In this document: piece by piece, positions 1-6,890 of the stretch | Layout: every line of letters begins with the position of its first letter | Position numbering within the stretch: position 1 is the stretch's first letter | Source: an uncultured Carnobacterium sp. | GTDB lineage: Bacteria > Bacillota > Bacilli > Lactobacillales > Aerococcaceae | Direction: 5' to 3' | DNA length: 7,498 bases | NCBI GenBank assembly: GCA_937967765.1 | Contig: CALCML010000026.1 | Coordinates: 1 to 7,498 of the forward strand | Made by a program: the position numbers and the translations under genes | The notes under the pieces: generated by a model | Told to the model about the DNA's origin: nothing | Seen by the model: the letters and a program-made list of their open reading frames with translations, nothing else | Database searches by the model: none

Positions 1-1
1 T

Positions 2-2266
2 CAACCGCTCCATACGAATACACGTGGCGGACGGATGTGGATTGAAGATGAAGGGTTGGGTGCTCTCATTATTGAGCGTAGTGCCGTGGGTTCGCAGAGG
101 AAACTCGTTCTAAAGAGTGCGAAAACTGGACAAGAGTTGCCAGAAGTGATGCTGGAACGTGTTCTTCATGAGTTGACGATGAATGAGTATCATTCACTCT
201 TTGGATTCAATGAAGAGGAATTGCAAAATAATGCGTTTGGAAGCGAAGAGGAAATCCATCGCTTCCTGTATAGCTTGAGCGTTATGGGGCATAAGGGTGC
301 CTATGAGGAGAGTCAAAAGCTTCTTGCCGAGGCGGATAAGTTGTTTCGTCCACAGGCAAAAAAACTCGAACTCAACGAGCGAATGGACCGACTCGAAGGC
401 TTAACGAATCAATTGGTGCAAACTAAAGGCGAAAATGCGCTTTATGAAGGCTATGTAAGTACTATCCGAGAGCTTCAAAAAGAAGAAGCGGAATTATCTG
501 AAAAATTACAAGACACAGAATCTAGACTAGATACTTTAGAGAATAAGCTCGCTCATTTTGATGCCTTAGAAGAATTCCGTGTAATGGAAGGGCTACATGA
601 ATTCCCTGAAGACTACGACCATAGTAAGGCTGTGGAAGCCAATAGTACTTTACGTGCCTTTGAAAAAGAACTCGAACGAACGAAAATCGAGTTAGAGCAG
701 GCAAAAGCGGAAGCAGAAGCACTTGGACAAGCAACGGAGGATACGACTCTTGAAACACTGTACGCGAAGGCGCAAGGTGCTGCAGCGGTAGAAGAGCGTG
801 CCTTTGAATTGGAACGTGAGTTGAAGACGCATCCGGGGAATATCGGTGTTCAAAGTGAGGATGCCAAACCATTTACAGAGGCGGAATTAGCGAAATTAGA
901 TGGCCTTCAAGGGGAACAAGGACATACAGGGCAGTTCCAATCATGGCTTCTTATTGTGCTTGTTGGAATCATTGCCATTATCGTGGTTGGATTTTTAACG
1001 AACCAAGTAGTGCTAGGTGTTGGGATTGCTGCAACGCTTGCGATTGGCGGAGGTTTCTTCTTACAGAAAAATGGAAAAATCCTTACTCCAAAAACGAATG
1101 CAGTAGATGAAAAAGTCCAACAGCTCCTTTTAGAGAAAGGAATCGAAGTAACTCTAGACGAAGCAAGACGTTTTGTGCGAAGAAATGAAGGACGAAGCGT
1201 CAATGATTTCTTACAAAAGAAGGCGCAATTCGTCCAATTGGAACAAAGACTAGATGCCTTTAAAGAAGAAAGTAAAGACTTCTGGACTAAAGAACAAATC
1301 ACGCCTCCTGCTACGGTGGAGCAACAGCTACGCATTATCCGGGAGACATGGATGGCTTCACAAAAACGAGTGGCAAAATTAGAACAACTTCAAGAAAGTA
1401 TCTTAAAGAAAGAACGCCATTTAGCGCAATTGAAACAAGATACAACAGAAGTGCGTGAAGACTTACAATCGGCGATTTCATCCCTTGGAATCACTTCTGT
1501 AGAAGAGTTTAGAACCCAGTTACCTACACTAGACAATCGTGTAGCCTTAGTTCAAAAGAGAGCGTATATTGAAAAGCAAGTCGCACTTTTTACGAATGAA
1601 GAAAAAGAAAGCTTAGAACGACAAATGCTTGAAGAGGAAATTCAAGACGAGTCCTTCACGAAGGCGCAGTTGGAAAGTAAACGGAAAGAAGTACGTGACC
1701 AATTGGCAAGTACGAAAACAAAGGCCGAACTGCTCGAAGAAGATGACAATGCAGAAGCCCTTCAAATGGAAGCAGACTTTGAGCGATTCGAAGTGCAAGA
1801 GTCTATTAAGGATTGGGCAACGCAAGTGTATGCAGCCAAATGGATCTTGAAGCAACTGGAAGAAAAAGTCCCCACAAGAGTGCCATTGATTTTAGATGAG
1901 GCGAGTCGTATTTTTAATCGACTTACGATGGGGCAATATACGAAAATTCTCTTAACGGATACGCAGGCGAAGGTGCAGCAGACAAACGGTCAATGGATGG
2001 AAGCTTTCTATCTGTCAAAAGGAGCGTTAGACCAACTGTATGTGGCAATTCGTTTTGCCTTTATTTTCCAATTAACGAAGAAGATGAAAATTCCGGTGTT
2101 AATCGATGATGGATTCGTCAATTTTGATAGAGAACGTCTATCGATTATGTTAGAATTAATGGAAGAGCTATCACGCGTAACACAAGTTTTTTACTTTACA
2201 ACGGAAGTTCCGCTTCAGTTACCTAAAGAGAATGTACTGAAGTTAGGGGAAAGAGAAAGAAGGTAA
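2..2266 (+). CDS. yhaN: YhaN-type SbcC/Rad50-like AAA ATPase, 5'-truncated by window edge
   Basis: The reading frame is open from base 2 (peptide QPLHTNTRGGR before the first in-window Met at base 35), so the gene starts upstream and the N-terminal Walker A part is missing. Numbering below is from that Met. Residues 1-65 resemble the end of the N-terminal ATPase lobe. Long coiled-coil-like, Glu/Lys/Leu-rich stretches run about 110-265 and 355-600. Between them lies a hydrophobic hairpin (about 303-320 and 325-343) that looks like two membrane helices, as in B. subtilis YhaN. The C-terminal lobe has an ABC signature-like LSKGALDQ (660-667), a Walker B IPVLIDD (686-692) and a D-loop FVNFD (694-698). 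The usual switch His of the family is not obvious: the sequence reads FTTE (721-724). Family knowledge suggests a role in DNA end or recombination processing with an SbcD-like YhaO partner. The stop is 3 bases before yhaM, indicating translational coupling. The family call is firm; the function is inferred. Confidence 0.88.
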   Translation, partial: QPLHTNTRGGRMWIEDEGLGALIIERSAVGSQRKLVLKSAKTGQELPEVMLERVLHELTMNEYHSLFGFNEEELQNNAFGSEEEIHRFLYSLSVMGHKGAYEESQKLLAEADKLFRPQAKKLELNERMDRLEGLTNQLVQTKGENALYEGYVSTIRELQKEEAELSEKLQDTESRLDTLENKLAHFDALEEFRVMEGLHEFPEDYDHSKAVEANSTLRAFEKELERTKIELEQAKAEAEALGQATEDTTLETLYAKAQGAAAVEERAFELERELKTHPGNIGVQSEDAKPFTEAELAKLDGLQGEQGHTGQFQSWLLIVLVGIIAIIVVGFLTNQVVLGVGIAATLAIGGGFFLQKNGKILTPKTNAVDEKVQQLLLEKGIEVTLDEARRFVRRNEGRSVNDFLQKKAQFVQLEQRLDAFKEESKDFWTKEQITPPATVEQQLRIIRETWMASQKRVAKLEQLQESILKKERHLAQLKQDTTEVREDLQSAISSLGITSVEEFRTQLPTLDNRVALVQKRAYIEKQVALFTNEEKESLERQMLEEEIQDESFTKAQLESKRKEVRDQLASTKTKAELLEEDDNAEALQMEADFERFEVQESIKDWATQVYAAKWILKQLEEKVPTRVPLILDEASRIFNRLTMGQYTKILLTDTQAKVQQTNGQWMEAFYLSKGALDQLYVAIRFAFIFQLTKKMKIPVLIDDGFVNFDRERLSIMLELMEELSRVTQVFYFTTEVPLQLPKENVLKLGERERR

Positions 2267-2269
2267 ATC

Positions 2270-3226
2270 ATGACAAAAAAATTATATGAATACAATGTGG
2301 ACGAGAGTTTTGAAATCTGCCTATTGATTAAATCTGCAGATGTGCGTATGGCAAAAAATGGCAATCCGTTTATCGCCTTCACATTCCAGGATCAATCAGG
2401 TCAAATGGACGGAAAATATTGGTCTGCCACTTCAGACGATATTGCAAAATACGTACCAGGGAAAGTTGTAGTTGTGAACGGAAAACGCGAAATGTACAAT
2501 AATTCGCCACAAGTGAAAATTGTCAGCCTTCGACTTACTGACGCTTCAAAAGGAGAGCCAACATCTGCGAGCCATTTCGTAGAACACGCTCCAATGACGA
2601 AGGAAGAAATGGAAGAAGAAGTGAACCAAATTATGTTCGATATCACAAATCCATATTTGCGTCGTATCGTCCATAATATTTTGAAAAAATACCAAGAAGC
2701 CTTCTTCGAGTTCCCTGCAGCGAAACGTCACCACCATGCGTTTGTAGGTGGGCTAAGTTTCCATACCGTTTCGATGTTACGCCTTGCTAAAGCCATCGCA
2801 ACACAATACACACAAATCAACCGTTCGTTATTATATTCGGGTGTGATTTTACATGATATTGGTAAAACGATGGAATTAACCGGCGCAATCGGCACTGAAT
2901 ACACATTGAAAGGGAACTTACTAGGGCACATTGTGATCATGGACGAAGAGATTACAAAAGCCTGTGAAGAACTCGGTATCGATGAAAATCAAGAAGATGT
3001 GCTTTTATTAAAACATGTCGTTCTAGCTCACCACGGCAAACTCGAATATGGTTCACCAGTACGTCCGCAATTATTAGAAGCAGAAGTATTACACCATATC
3101 GACTTGTTAGATGCGACGATTACAATGATGTCAAATGCACTCGATAAGACAGAACCAGGCGCATTCTCAGAGCGTGTATTCGGTTTAGATAACCGCTCGT
3201 TTTATAAACCAATATCCCATGAGTAA
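2270..3226 (+). CDS. yhaM: 3'-5' exoribonuclease YhaM (OB-fold + HD domain)
   Basis: This 318-aa protein is close in length to B. subtilis YhaM (about 314 aa), a cytoplasmic metal-dependent 3'-5' exoribonuclease that trims RNA and single-stranded DNA ends. Residues about 10-90 form an OB-fold-like nucleic-acid-binding domain (IAFTFQDQSGQMDGKYW, then VPGKVVVVNGK). Residues about 150-290 form the HD phosphohydrolase domain. Its likely metal ligands are visible: His165 in LSFHTVSM, the His195-Asp196 doublet in LHDIGKT, His220, His254/His255 in LAHHGKLEYGSPVRP, and Asp278 in HHIDLLDA. The HHHAFVGGL and LEYGSPV segments are typical of YhaM. The start at 2270 is supported by AGAAGG at 2258-2263, six bases upstream, which falls inside the last two codons of yhaN. 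The gene is therefore likely co-transcribed and coupled with yhaN. No terminator is visible after it. Complete and intact; the call is very secure. Confidence 0.95.
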   Translation: MTKKLYEYNVDESFEICLLIKSADVRMAKNGNPFIAFTFQDQSGQMDGKYWSATSDDIAKYVPGKVVVVNGKREMYNNSPQVKIVSLRLTDASKGEPTSASHFVEHAPMTKEEMEEEVNQIMFDITNPYLRRIVHNILKKYQEAFFEFPAAKRHHHAFVGGLSFHTVSMLRLAKAIATQYTQINRSLLYSGVILHDIGKTMELTGAIGTEYTLKGNLLGHIVIMDEEITKACEELGIDENQEDVLLLKHVVLAHHGKLEYGSPVRPQLLEAEVLHHIDLLDATITMMSNALDKTEPGAFSERVFGLDNRSFYKPISHE

Positions 3227-3314
3227 GAATAAAAACTTGATAGTTTGTTAAATGGATAAGTCATCAATATTACCAGCAATACTCCAACCGACATTTATTT
3301 AATCGAGGTGTGAA
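3227..3314. other. Intergenic gap yhaM to hypothetical gene, no clear signal
   Basis: This AT-rich 88-base gap has no convincing hairpin terminator after yhaM. A TTGATA at 3237-3242 looks like a -35 box, but no acceptable -10 lies 16-18 bases downstream. The only clear element is the GAGGTG ribosome binding site at 3305-3310 for the next gene. The following gene may be read through from yhaM or have a weak promoter of its own. Confidence 0.4.
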
Positions 3315-3839
3315 ATGAGAAGATTTGGTTCAAAAAAACTATTAAAATTGATTTTACAATTTGCGATAGGCCTTGTGTTATGCGGGCTATTATGGATTGT
3401 ATTTAGTTTTACTCGTCCAAAATATAATGATGATGCTTTGTTTTCTTATGAAATCATCAATCAATCAGATCAGAATATCGAAGAATTGATTATTGGTGAG
3501 TATTCTCAGAACGATATTAACTCTCCAGAGGACCGGGTGTATTTAAAAAACTTAGCAGCTAATTCTAAAACAAAAGGAGCAGTAGACATTTCTAAATCAG
3601 AACGAAGTGTTTCTCCATTCTATTTAGATTATGTATATCAAGGGAAAAGGAAAACTTTGCTAAAAACGGTATCTGTTGAAACTAGACCCAAAGGACTTCA
3701 TATCACTATCACTATTAAGGAAGTGGATAACGAGGGTTACATGACGGGAACTAGCGAAATCAATTCATTTATTTTTGAAAAACGAGAATTTACTCCAGAA
3801 AGTATAAAAAGAGCTGAGGAAGCTAATACTACACCATAA
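3315..3839 (+). CDS. Small membrane-anchored protein of unknown function
   Basis: I do not recognise this 174-aa protein. A basic N-terminus (MRRFGSKKLLK) is followed by one strongly hydrophobic segment at about residues 12-32, then a charged remainder. This reads as an N-in, C-out single-pass anchor with an extracytoplasmic domain of about 140 residues. Cys23 lies in the hydrophobic segment, but the preceding residues (LVL) do not make a lipobox, so a lipoprotein is unlikely. The exported part alternates polar and hydrophobic residues (FSYEIIN, ISKSERSVSPFYLDYVYQGK, KGLHITITIKEVDN), suggesting a beta-sandwich or beta-rich fold. The C-terminus (about 155-170) is probably helical and charged. 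GAGGTG four bases before ATG supports the start. The gene is more AT-rich in codon use than yhaN/yhaM and is followed by a clear terminator. It is a real gene by ribosome binding site, composition and length, but its role is unknown. Confidence 0.75.
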   Translation: MRRFGSKKLLKLILQFAIGLVLCGLLWIVFSFTRPKYNDDALFSYEIINQSDQNIEELIIGEYSQNDINSPEDRVYLKNLAANSKTKGAVDISKSERSVSPFYLDYVYQGKRKTLLKTVSVETRPKGLHITITIKEVDNEGYMTGTSEINSFIFEKREFTPESIKRAEEANTTP

Positions 3840-3865
3840 TTAGAAAGTCGTTAGATTGTTTTAAG

Positions 3866-3901
3866 AGGAATTAGGCTAATTTATTGCTTAGTTCCTTTTT
3901 T
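3866..3901 (+). terminator. Intrinsic terminator after the membrane-protein gene
   Basis: An 11-bp stem (AGGAATTAGGC 3866-3876 with GCTTAGTTCCT 3886-3896, two G-U wobbles) encloses a 9-base loop and runs straight into a run of six T (3896-3901). It ends the transcript from region 1 and separates it from the GNAT-HIT unit. Confidence 0.85.
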
Positions 3902-3904
3902 GTA

Positions 3905-3933
3905 TTGAAGTGGGTTCCTTCCTGTGCTACCAT
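3905..3933 (+). promoter_or_regulatory. Extended -10 sigma-A-type promoter for the GNAT-HIT unit
   Basis: TTGAAG (3905-3910) lies 17 bases before TACCAT (3928-3933), and the -10 is preceded by TG plus one base (3925-3927), an extended -10. The start would fall near 3940, giving a leader of about 20 bases. A strong AAGGAGG at 3946-3952 then lies seven bases before the ATG at 3960. The promoter sits directly after the previous terminator, which supports an independent unit. Confidence 0.7.
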
Positions 3934-3959
3934 AAACACAAAAGTAAGGAGGACTGTCT

Positions 3960-4508
3960 ATGAATCCAATAGGAACAAAAACAATTCAGACAGAACGATT
4001 ACTGCTTAGACCTTTTCAACTAGAAGATGCGCCAGTGATGTTTAAAAACTGGTCGAGTGATGCAGAAGTGACACATTATTTGACGTGGCCTCCGCATGAA
4101 TCTGCTCTGACAACTAAGGAGAGCATTAAACGATGGGTAGACGGCTATCAAAATCCGCTTCAATTCAAATGGGCAATCGTATTTAATAATGAGGTTGTTG
4201 GTAGTATTGATGTAGTGCATTTGGAAGAAAAGCTGGACGCTGTGGAGATTGGATATGCACTTAGTCGCAAATGCTGGGGAAAAGGAATTATGACAGAAGC
4301 GCTTATTGCAGTAATCGATTATCTCTTAGAAGAAGCGGGCTGTAATAGAGTAGCCGCACGTCACGATGTGAATAATCCAGCCAGCGGAAATGTGATGCTA
4401 AAAGCTGGTATGACTTATGAAGGCACGCTGCGACAATATGGCAAGAATAATCAAGGTATCTGTGATATGGCATATTATTCGATTATTAAAGCAGATAGAT
4501 TGAAGTAG
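3960..4508 (+). CDS. GNAT-family N-acetyltransferase (RimJ/RimL-like)
   Basis: This 182-aa protein has the usual length for the RimJ/RimL-type GNAT group (acetyltransferase_3 fold), which transfers acetyl from acetyl-CoA to an amine on a protein N-terminus or small molecule. The N-terminal TERLLLRPFQLEDA (11-24) is the classic opening of the group. Later come the beta-4 strand AVEIGYAL (94-101), the acetyl-CoA pyrophosphate-binding loop RKCWGKGIMTEA (103-114), and the terminal motif NNPASGNVMLKAGM (138-151), where Asn and Ser approach the cofactor. The substrate cannot be deduced; many such genes are annotated simply as GNAT, and a resistance or ribosomal-protein role is not supported. AAGGAGG at 3946-3952 fixes the start. 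It has its own promoter, and its stop codon overlaps the ribosome binding site of the HIT gene, so the two are translated from one transcript. Confidence 0.9.
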   Translation: MNPIGTKTIQTERLLLRPFQLEDAPVMFKNWSSDAEVTHYLTWPPHESALTTKESIKRWVDGYQNPLQFKWAIVFNNEVVGSIDVVHLEEKLDAVEIGYALSRKCWGKGIMTEALIAVIDYLLEEAGCNRVAARHDVNNPASGNVMLKAGMTYEGTLRQYGKNNQGICDMAYYSIIKADRLK

Positions 4509-4519
4509 GAGTTAAGTAT

Positions 4520-4966
4520 ATGTGTTTGATTTGTGAGCGGATAGAGTTAATTAAGCAAGGTAAAAATCCGCATTTTGTAAAAGAACTTGAAACGGGTTAT
4601 GTGGTAATAGGAGACGGACAGTATTTTAAAGGGTACACATTGTTCCTAGCCAAAGAACACGTAACGGAATTGCATCAGATGGAATATGAAACAAAAATTA
4701 AATTTCTTGAAGAAATGAGTATTGTTCAAGAAGCCGTGGCAAAAGCGTTTCAAGCTGAGAAAATGAATATCGAATTGCTAGGTAATGGTGATGCACATGT
4801 ACATTGGCATCTATTTCCAAGAAAAGCAGGGGATATGAAAGGGTATGGCCATAATGGAAGAGGCCCTGTCTGGTGGGTTCCTTGGGAAGAAATGTCATCC
4901 GAAGAATATCAACCAAAAGAGAGTGATCTGCTTCAATTAGTAAATCATTTAAAAGAGTATTTATAA
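4520..4966 (+). CDS. HIT-family nucleotide hydrolase/transferase
   Basis: This 148-aa protein of the histidine triad superfamily carries the signature His93-Val-His95-Trp-His97-Leu-Phe-Pro-Arg, with His95 the expected nucleophile that forms a nucleotidyl intermediate. The upstream ELLGNGDA (85-92) is the usual Asn-containing approach to the triad. Such enzymes cleave dinucleoside polyphosphates such as Ap4A or adenylyl-amine compounds in the cytoplasm; the exact substrate is unknown. The protein opens with MCLICERI, a Cys-X2-Cys pair seen in some HIT proteins and possibly metal-binding. The C-terminal GRGPVWWVPWEEM (113-125) suggests a branch that often sits in small accessory operons rather than the universal Hit protein. 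The start at 4520 is supported by GGAG at 4508-4511, overlapping the GNAT stop codon (gap of 11 bases). A terminator follows 10 bases after the stop. Confidence 0.9.
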   Translation: MCLICERIELIKQGKNPHFVKELETGYVVIGDGQYFKGYTLFLAKEHVTELHQMEYETKIKFLEEMSIVQEAVAKAFQAEKMNIELLGNGDAHVHWHLFPRKAGDMKGYGHNGRGPVWWVPWEEMSSEEYQPKESDLLQLVNHLKEYL

Positions 4967-4976
4967 ATAGGACAAT

Positions 4977-5006
4977 AAGACATCTACAAAAGTAGGTGTC
5001 TTTTTT
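4977..5006 (+). terminator. Intrinsic terminator after the HIT gene
   Basis: GACATCTAC (4979-4987) pairs with GTAGGTGTC (4992-5000), nine base pairs with one G-U wobble, across an AAAA loop. A run of six T (5001-5006) follows, and two A before the stem can pair with the first T. This is a textbook terminator closing the GNAT-HIT unit. Confidence 0.92.
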
Positions 5007-5021
5007 CGTGAGCAGAAAATT

Positions 5022-5049
5022 TTGTGATTATGAAATCGTAAGATATACT
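5022..5049 (+). promoter_or_regulatory. Promoter of the rclA-like/Rrf2 operon
   Basis: TTGTGA (5022-5027) and TATACT (5044-5049) are separated by 16 bases, a good sigma-A-type match. Transcription would begin about 5055-5057, inside the left arm of the adjacent inverted repeat. AGGTGAT (5081-5087) shortly before the ATG at 5091 is the ribosome binding site. Confidence 0.65.
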
Positions 5050-5079
5050 CTAACTGTAATCAAAAATATTACAGTTAGA
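5049..5079. promoter_or_regulatory. Perfect 12-7-12 inverted repeat, probable Rrf2/HypR-type operator
   Basis: TCTAACTGTAAT (5049-5060) and ATTACAGTTAGA (5068-5079) are exact reverse complements around the 7-base spacer CAAAAAT. The left arm starts at the last base of the -10 box and covers the expected transcription start, an ideal position for repression. Because the start should lie inside the left arm, the transcript would hold only part of it, so a DNA operator is more likely than an RNA hairpin. The most likely ligand is the Rrf2-family protein encoded as second gene of the same operon. Confidence 0.75.
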
Positions 5080-5090
5080 AAGGTGATTTT

Positions 5091-6458
5091 ATGACAACAA
5101 CAGTAAAAAATATCATTATTGGTTTCGGTAAAGCCGGAAAAACATTAGCAGGATACTTAGGAAGTATTGGAGAAGATACGATTTTAATCGAAAAATCAAA
5201 AGAAATGTACGGTGGAACATGTATTAATGTCGGCTGTATTCCTTCTAAAAAATTAGCGACAAAAGCACTTCGCAAACAATATTCAAACGAAGACGCTAGC
5301 AGCTACTATACAAAGAGCGTTCAAGAAAAGAAAGCTTTAATCGCTGCTTTAAATACAGCAAACTACAACAAAGTAGATTCAGTTGAAAAAACACAAATTA
5401 TCGACGGAACTGCACGTTTTGTAGATGACCATACAGTAGCTGTAGATACTGCAGAAGGAGAAAAACTCTTCAAAGCAGATCGTATTTTCATTAATACAGG
5501 AGCAACTCCGTTCGTACCACCAGTAGAAGGTTTAACAATCGGTGGAGCAATTCACACAAGCGAAACAATCATGAACTTAGAAGAATATCCAGAAAGCCTT
5601 GTCATTATCGGTAGTGGGTTTATCGGATTAGAGTTCGCTGCAACTTACGCACAATTCGGTACAAAAGTAACAGTTGTCGATGTAATCGATACGTTCCTTC
5701 CTCGTGAAGACGAAGATGTAGCACAAGCTGTGAAAGAACAATTAGAAGCTTTAGGCGTTACTTTCAACTTAGGCGTTCAATTAAAAGCCGTTCATCAAGA
5801 AGGCGGCAAAGCAGTAGTAGAAGCTACTACAGGAGAAGGTGCACCAGTTGCCTTTACAACAGATGCAGTATTAGTTGCGACAGGTCGTCGTGCAAACGTA
5901 CAAGGTCTTGATTTAGACAAAGCTGGCGTTGAATTAACAGAACGTGGCGCAATCAAAGTTAATGAATTCTTACAAACAAACGTGCCTCATATCTTCGCAA
6001 TGGGCGATGTAAACGGCGGACCACAATTCACATTCGTATCATTAGATGATTTCCGTATCGTGAAACGTTTCTTAGCAGGGGATACAACATATTCAACAAA
6101 ACAACGTGCAAAATTCCCAACAGCAACATTTATTAACCCACCTTTAGCAAGCGTTGGTTTAAATGAAAAACAAGCCAAAGAAGCAGGTATCGAAGTCAAA
6201 GTGGCGAAACTTCCTGCAATGGCGATTCCAAAAGCTAAAATCTTAGGAAACCAAGTTGGGTTCTACAAAGTATTAGTGGACGCTTCAACAAACCAAATCG
6301 TTGGTGCAACATTATTCGCAGAAGAAGCACATGAAGTGATTAACATTATCGCAACTGCAATGAACGCAAACTTACCTTACACAGTTCTTCGCAATCAAAT
6401 CTTCACTCACCCAACAATGGCAGAAGCCTTAAACGACGTATTCGGCTTAATTAAGTAG
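5091..6458 (+). CDS. rclA: RclA/MerA-type flavin disulfide reductase (reactive chlorine stress)
   Basis: This 455-aa pyridine nucleotide-disulfide oxidoreductase closely follows E. coli RclA in pattern, including GFGKAGKTLA, MYGGTCINVGCIPSK, FINTGA, FLPRED, AMGDVNGG, FTFVSLDD and QIFTHP. The FAD-binding GFGKAG is at 11-16, the redox-active pair is Cys44/Cys49, the NAD(P)H-binding GSGFIG is at 174-179, and the second FAD contact is around 304-310. The dimerisation domain (about 345-455) supplies His440-Pro-Thr with Glu445, the His-Glu pair of this superfamily. Acidic Asp197 after the second nucleotide fold hints at a preference for NADH. RclA is known as a flavoprotein needed for hypochlorous acid resistance and able to reduce Cu(II); S. 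aureus MerA is the comparable enzyme next to HypR. AGGTGAT at 5081-5087 supports the start. The codon use is strongly biased (GAA, ACA, GCA, TTA, GTA), suggesting high expression. The gene is first in an operon with the Rrf2 regulator, 8 bases apart. A mercuric reductase role is unlikely: the C-terminal Cys pair of true MerA is absent. Confidence 0.9.
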   Translation: MTTTVKNIIIGFGKAGKTLAGYLGSIGEDTILIEKSKEMYGGTCINVGCIPSKKLATKALRKQYSNEDASSYYTKSVQEKKALIAALNTANYNKVDSVEKTQIIDGTARFVDDHTVAVDTAEGEKLFKADRIFINTGATPFVPPVEGLTIGGAIHTSETIMNLEEYPESLVIIGSGFIGLEFAATYAQFGTKVTVVDVIDTFLPREDEDVAQAVKEQLEALGVTFNLGVQLKAVHQEGGKAVVEATTGEGAPVAFTTDAVLVATGRRANVQGLDLDKAGVELTERGAIKVNEFLQTNVPHIFAMGDVNGGPQFTFVSLDDFRIVKRFLAGDTTYSTKQRAKFPTATFINPPLASVGLNEKQAKEAGIEVKVAKLPAMAIPKAKILGNQVGFYKVLVDASTNQIVGATLFAEEAHEVINIIATAMNANLPYTVLRNQIFTHPTMAEALNDVFGLIK

Positions 6459-6466
6459 GGATTATT

Positions 6467-6889
6467 ATGGGGAATGACTTTATCGTAATGATTCACTGCC
6501 TAACGTACCTGGCAATTCATCACGACAATCGTTATTCAAGCAAAGACCTCGCGTTCAACGCTTGTAGCAACCCGGCGATTGTTCGAAAATTGATGAGTCA
6601 AGCGGTGAAGAAAGGCTGGGTGTCAACCACTGCGGGAAAACAAGGTGGCTACCAGTGGCAAGGCAATCCAAAAAAGGTGAAACTCGGAGAAATCTTCTTA
6701 TTAGTATCTGAGGATGAACGTTTGGAAAAAGCCTTCAAAGAAGCTGCCGACCCAACCTGCCTTGTCAGCACCCGAATGGGAAGCGTGATGGGCAAATTGC
6801 AAGAAGAACAAATCCAACAACAAATTAATTTCTATAACAAACGCACCATCCAAGACATGATTGATGGTGTCCAAACTGAATGTCACTAG
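6467..6889 (+). CDS. hypR: Rrf2-family redox regulator, HypR-like
   Basis: This 140-aa protein is normal for Rrf2 winged-helix repressors. Residues about 5-80 hold the DNA-binding domain: a helix LTYLAIHH (12-19), the recognition region NPAIVRKLMSQAVKKGWV (35-52), and the wing TAGKQGGYQW (55-64), where Rrf2 proteins usually read GxGGYxL. A long dimerisation helix follows (about 105-134). Cysteines are at 11, 33, 98 and 139; the close-set three-Cys Fe-S cluster of IscR/NsrR is not present. From memory, S. aureus HypR is a 140-residue-class Rrf2 protein that forms a Cys33-Cys99' intersubunit disulfide on hypochlorite stress, releasing repression of merA; Cys33/Cys98 here fits it closely. The start follows the rclA-like stop by 8 bases; GGGA near 6458-6461 is a modest ribosome binding site, so the gene likely depends on coupling. 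It probably binds the inverted repeat at 5049-5079 and so represses its own operon. CymR or other Rrf2 types remain possible. Confidence 0.85.
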   Translation: MGNDFIVMIHCLTYLAIHHDNRYSSKDLAFNACSNPAIVRKLMSQAVKKGWVSTTAGKQGGYQWQGNPKKVKLGEIFLLVSEDERLEKAFKEAADPTCLVSTRMGSVMGKLQEEQIQQQINFYNKRTIQDMIDGVQTECH

Positions 6890-6890
6890 T

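Noticed and set aside
907..1335. Minus-strand open frame of 142 codons inside yhaN
   Set aside because: It lies opposite a well-supported ATPase gene, is rich in Ser/Cys/Phe as expected of an antisense reading, and has no ribosome binding site or family motif.
3237..3265. Promoter for the membrane-protein gene based on TTGATA
   Set aside because: No acceptable -10 box is found 16-18 bases downstream.
3381..3383. Lipobox at Cys23 of the membrane protein
   Set aside because: The residue before Cys is Leu, not Gly/Ala/Ser, and the hydrophobic stretch continues past the Cys as in a membrane anchor.
5056..5073. CopY-type copper operator
   Set aside because: The CopY box is TACAnnTGTA, but here the halves are in the opposite orientation (TGTAAT then ATTACA) with a longer spacer.
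5075..5275. Minus-strand open frame over the start of the reductase gene
   Set aside because: It is antisense to the highly conserved FAD-binding and Cys44/Cys49 region, with no independent coding signal.
5091..6458. True mercuric reductase or lipoamide dehydrogenase
   Set aside because: There is no C-terminal Cys pair or mercury operon genes, and no dehydrogenase complex genes nearby; the motif pattern follows RclA instead.
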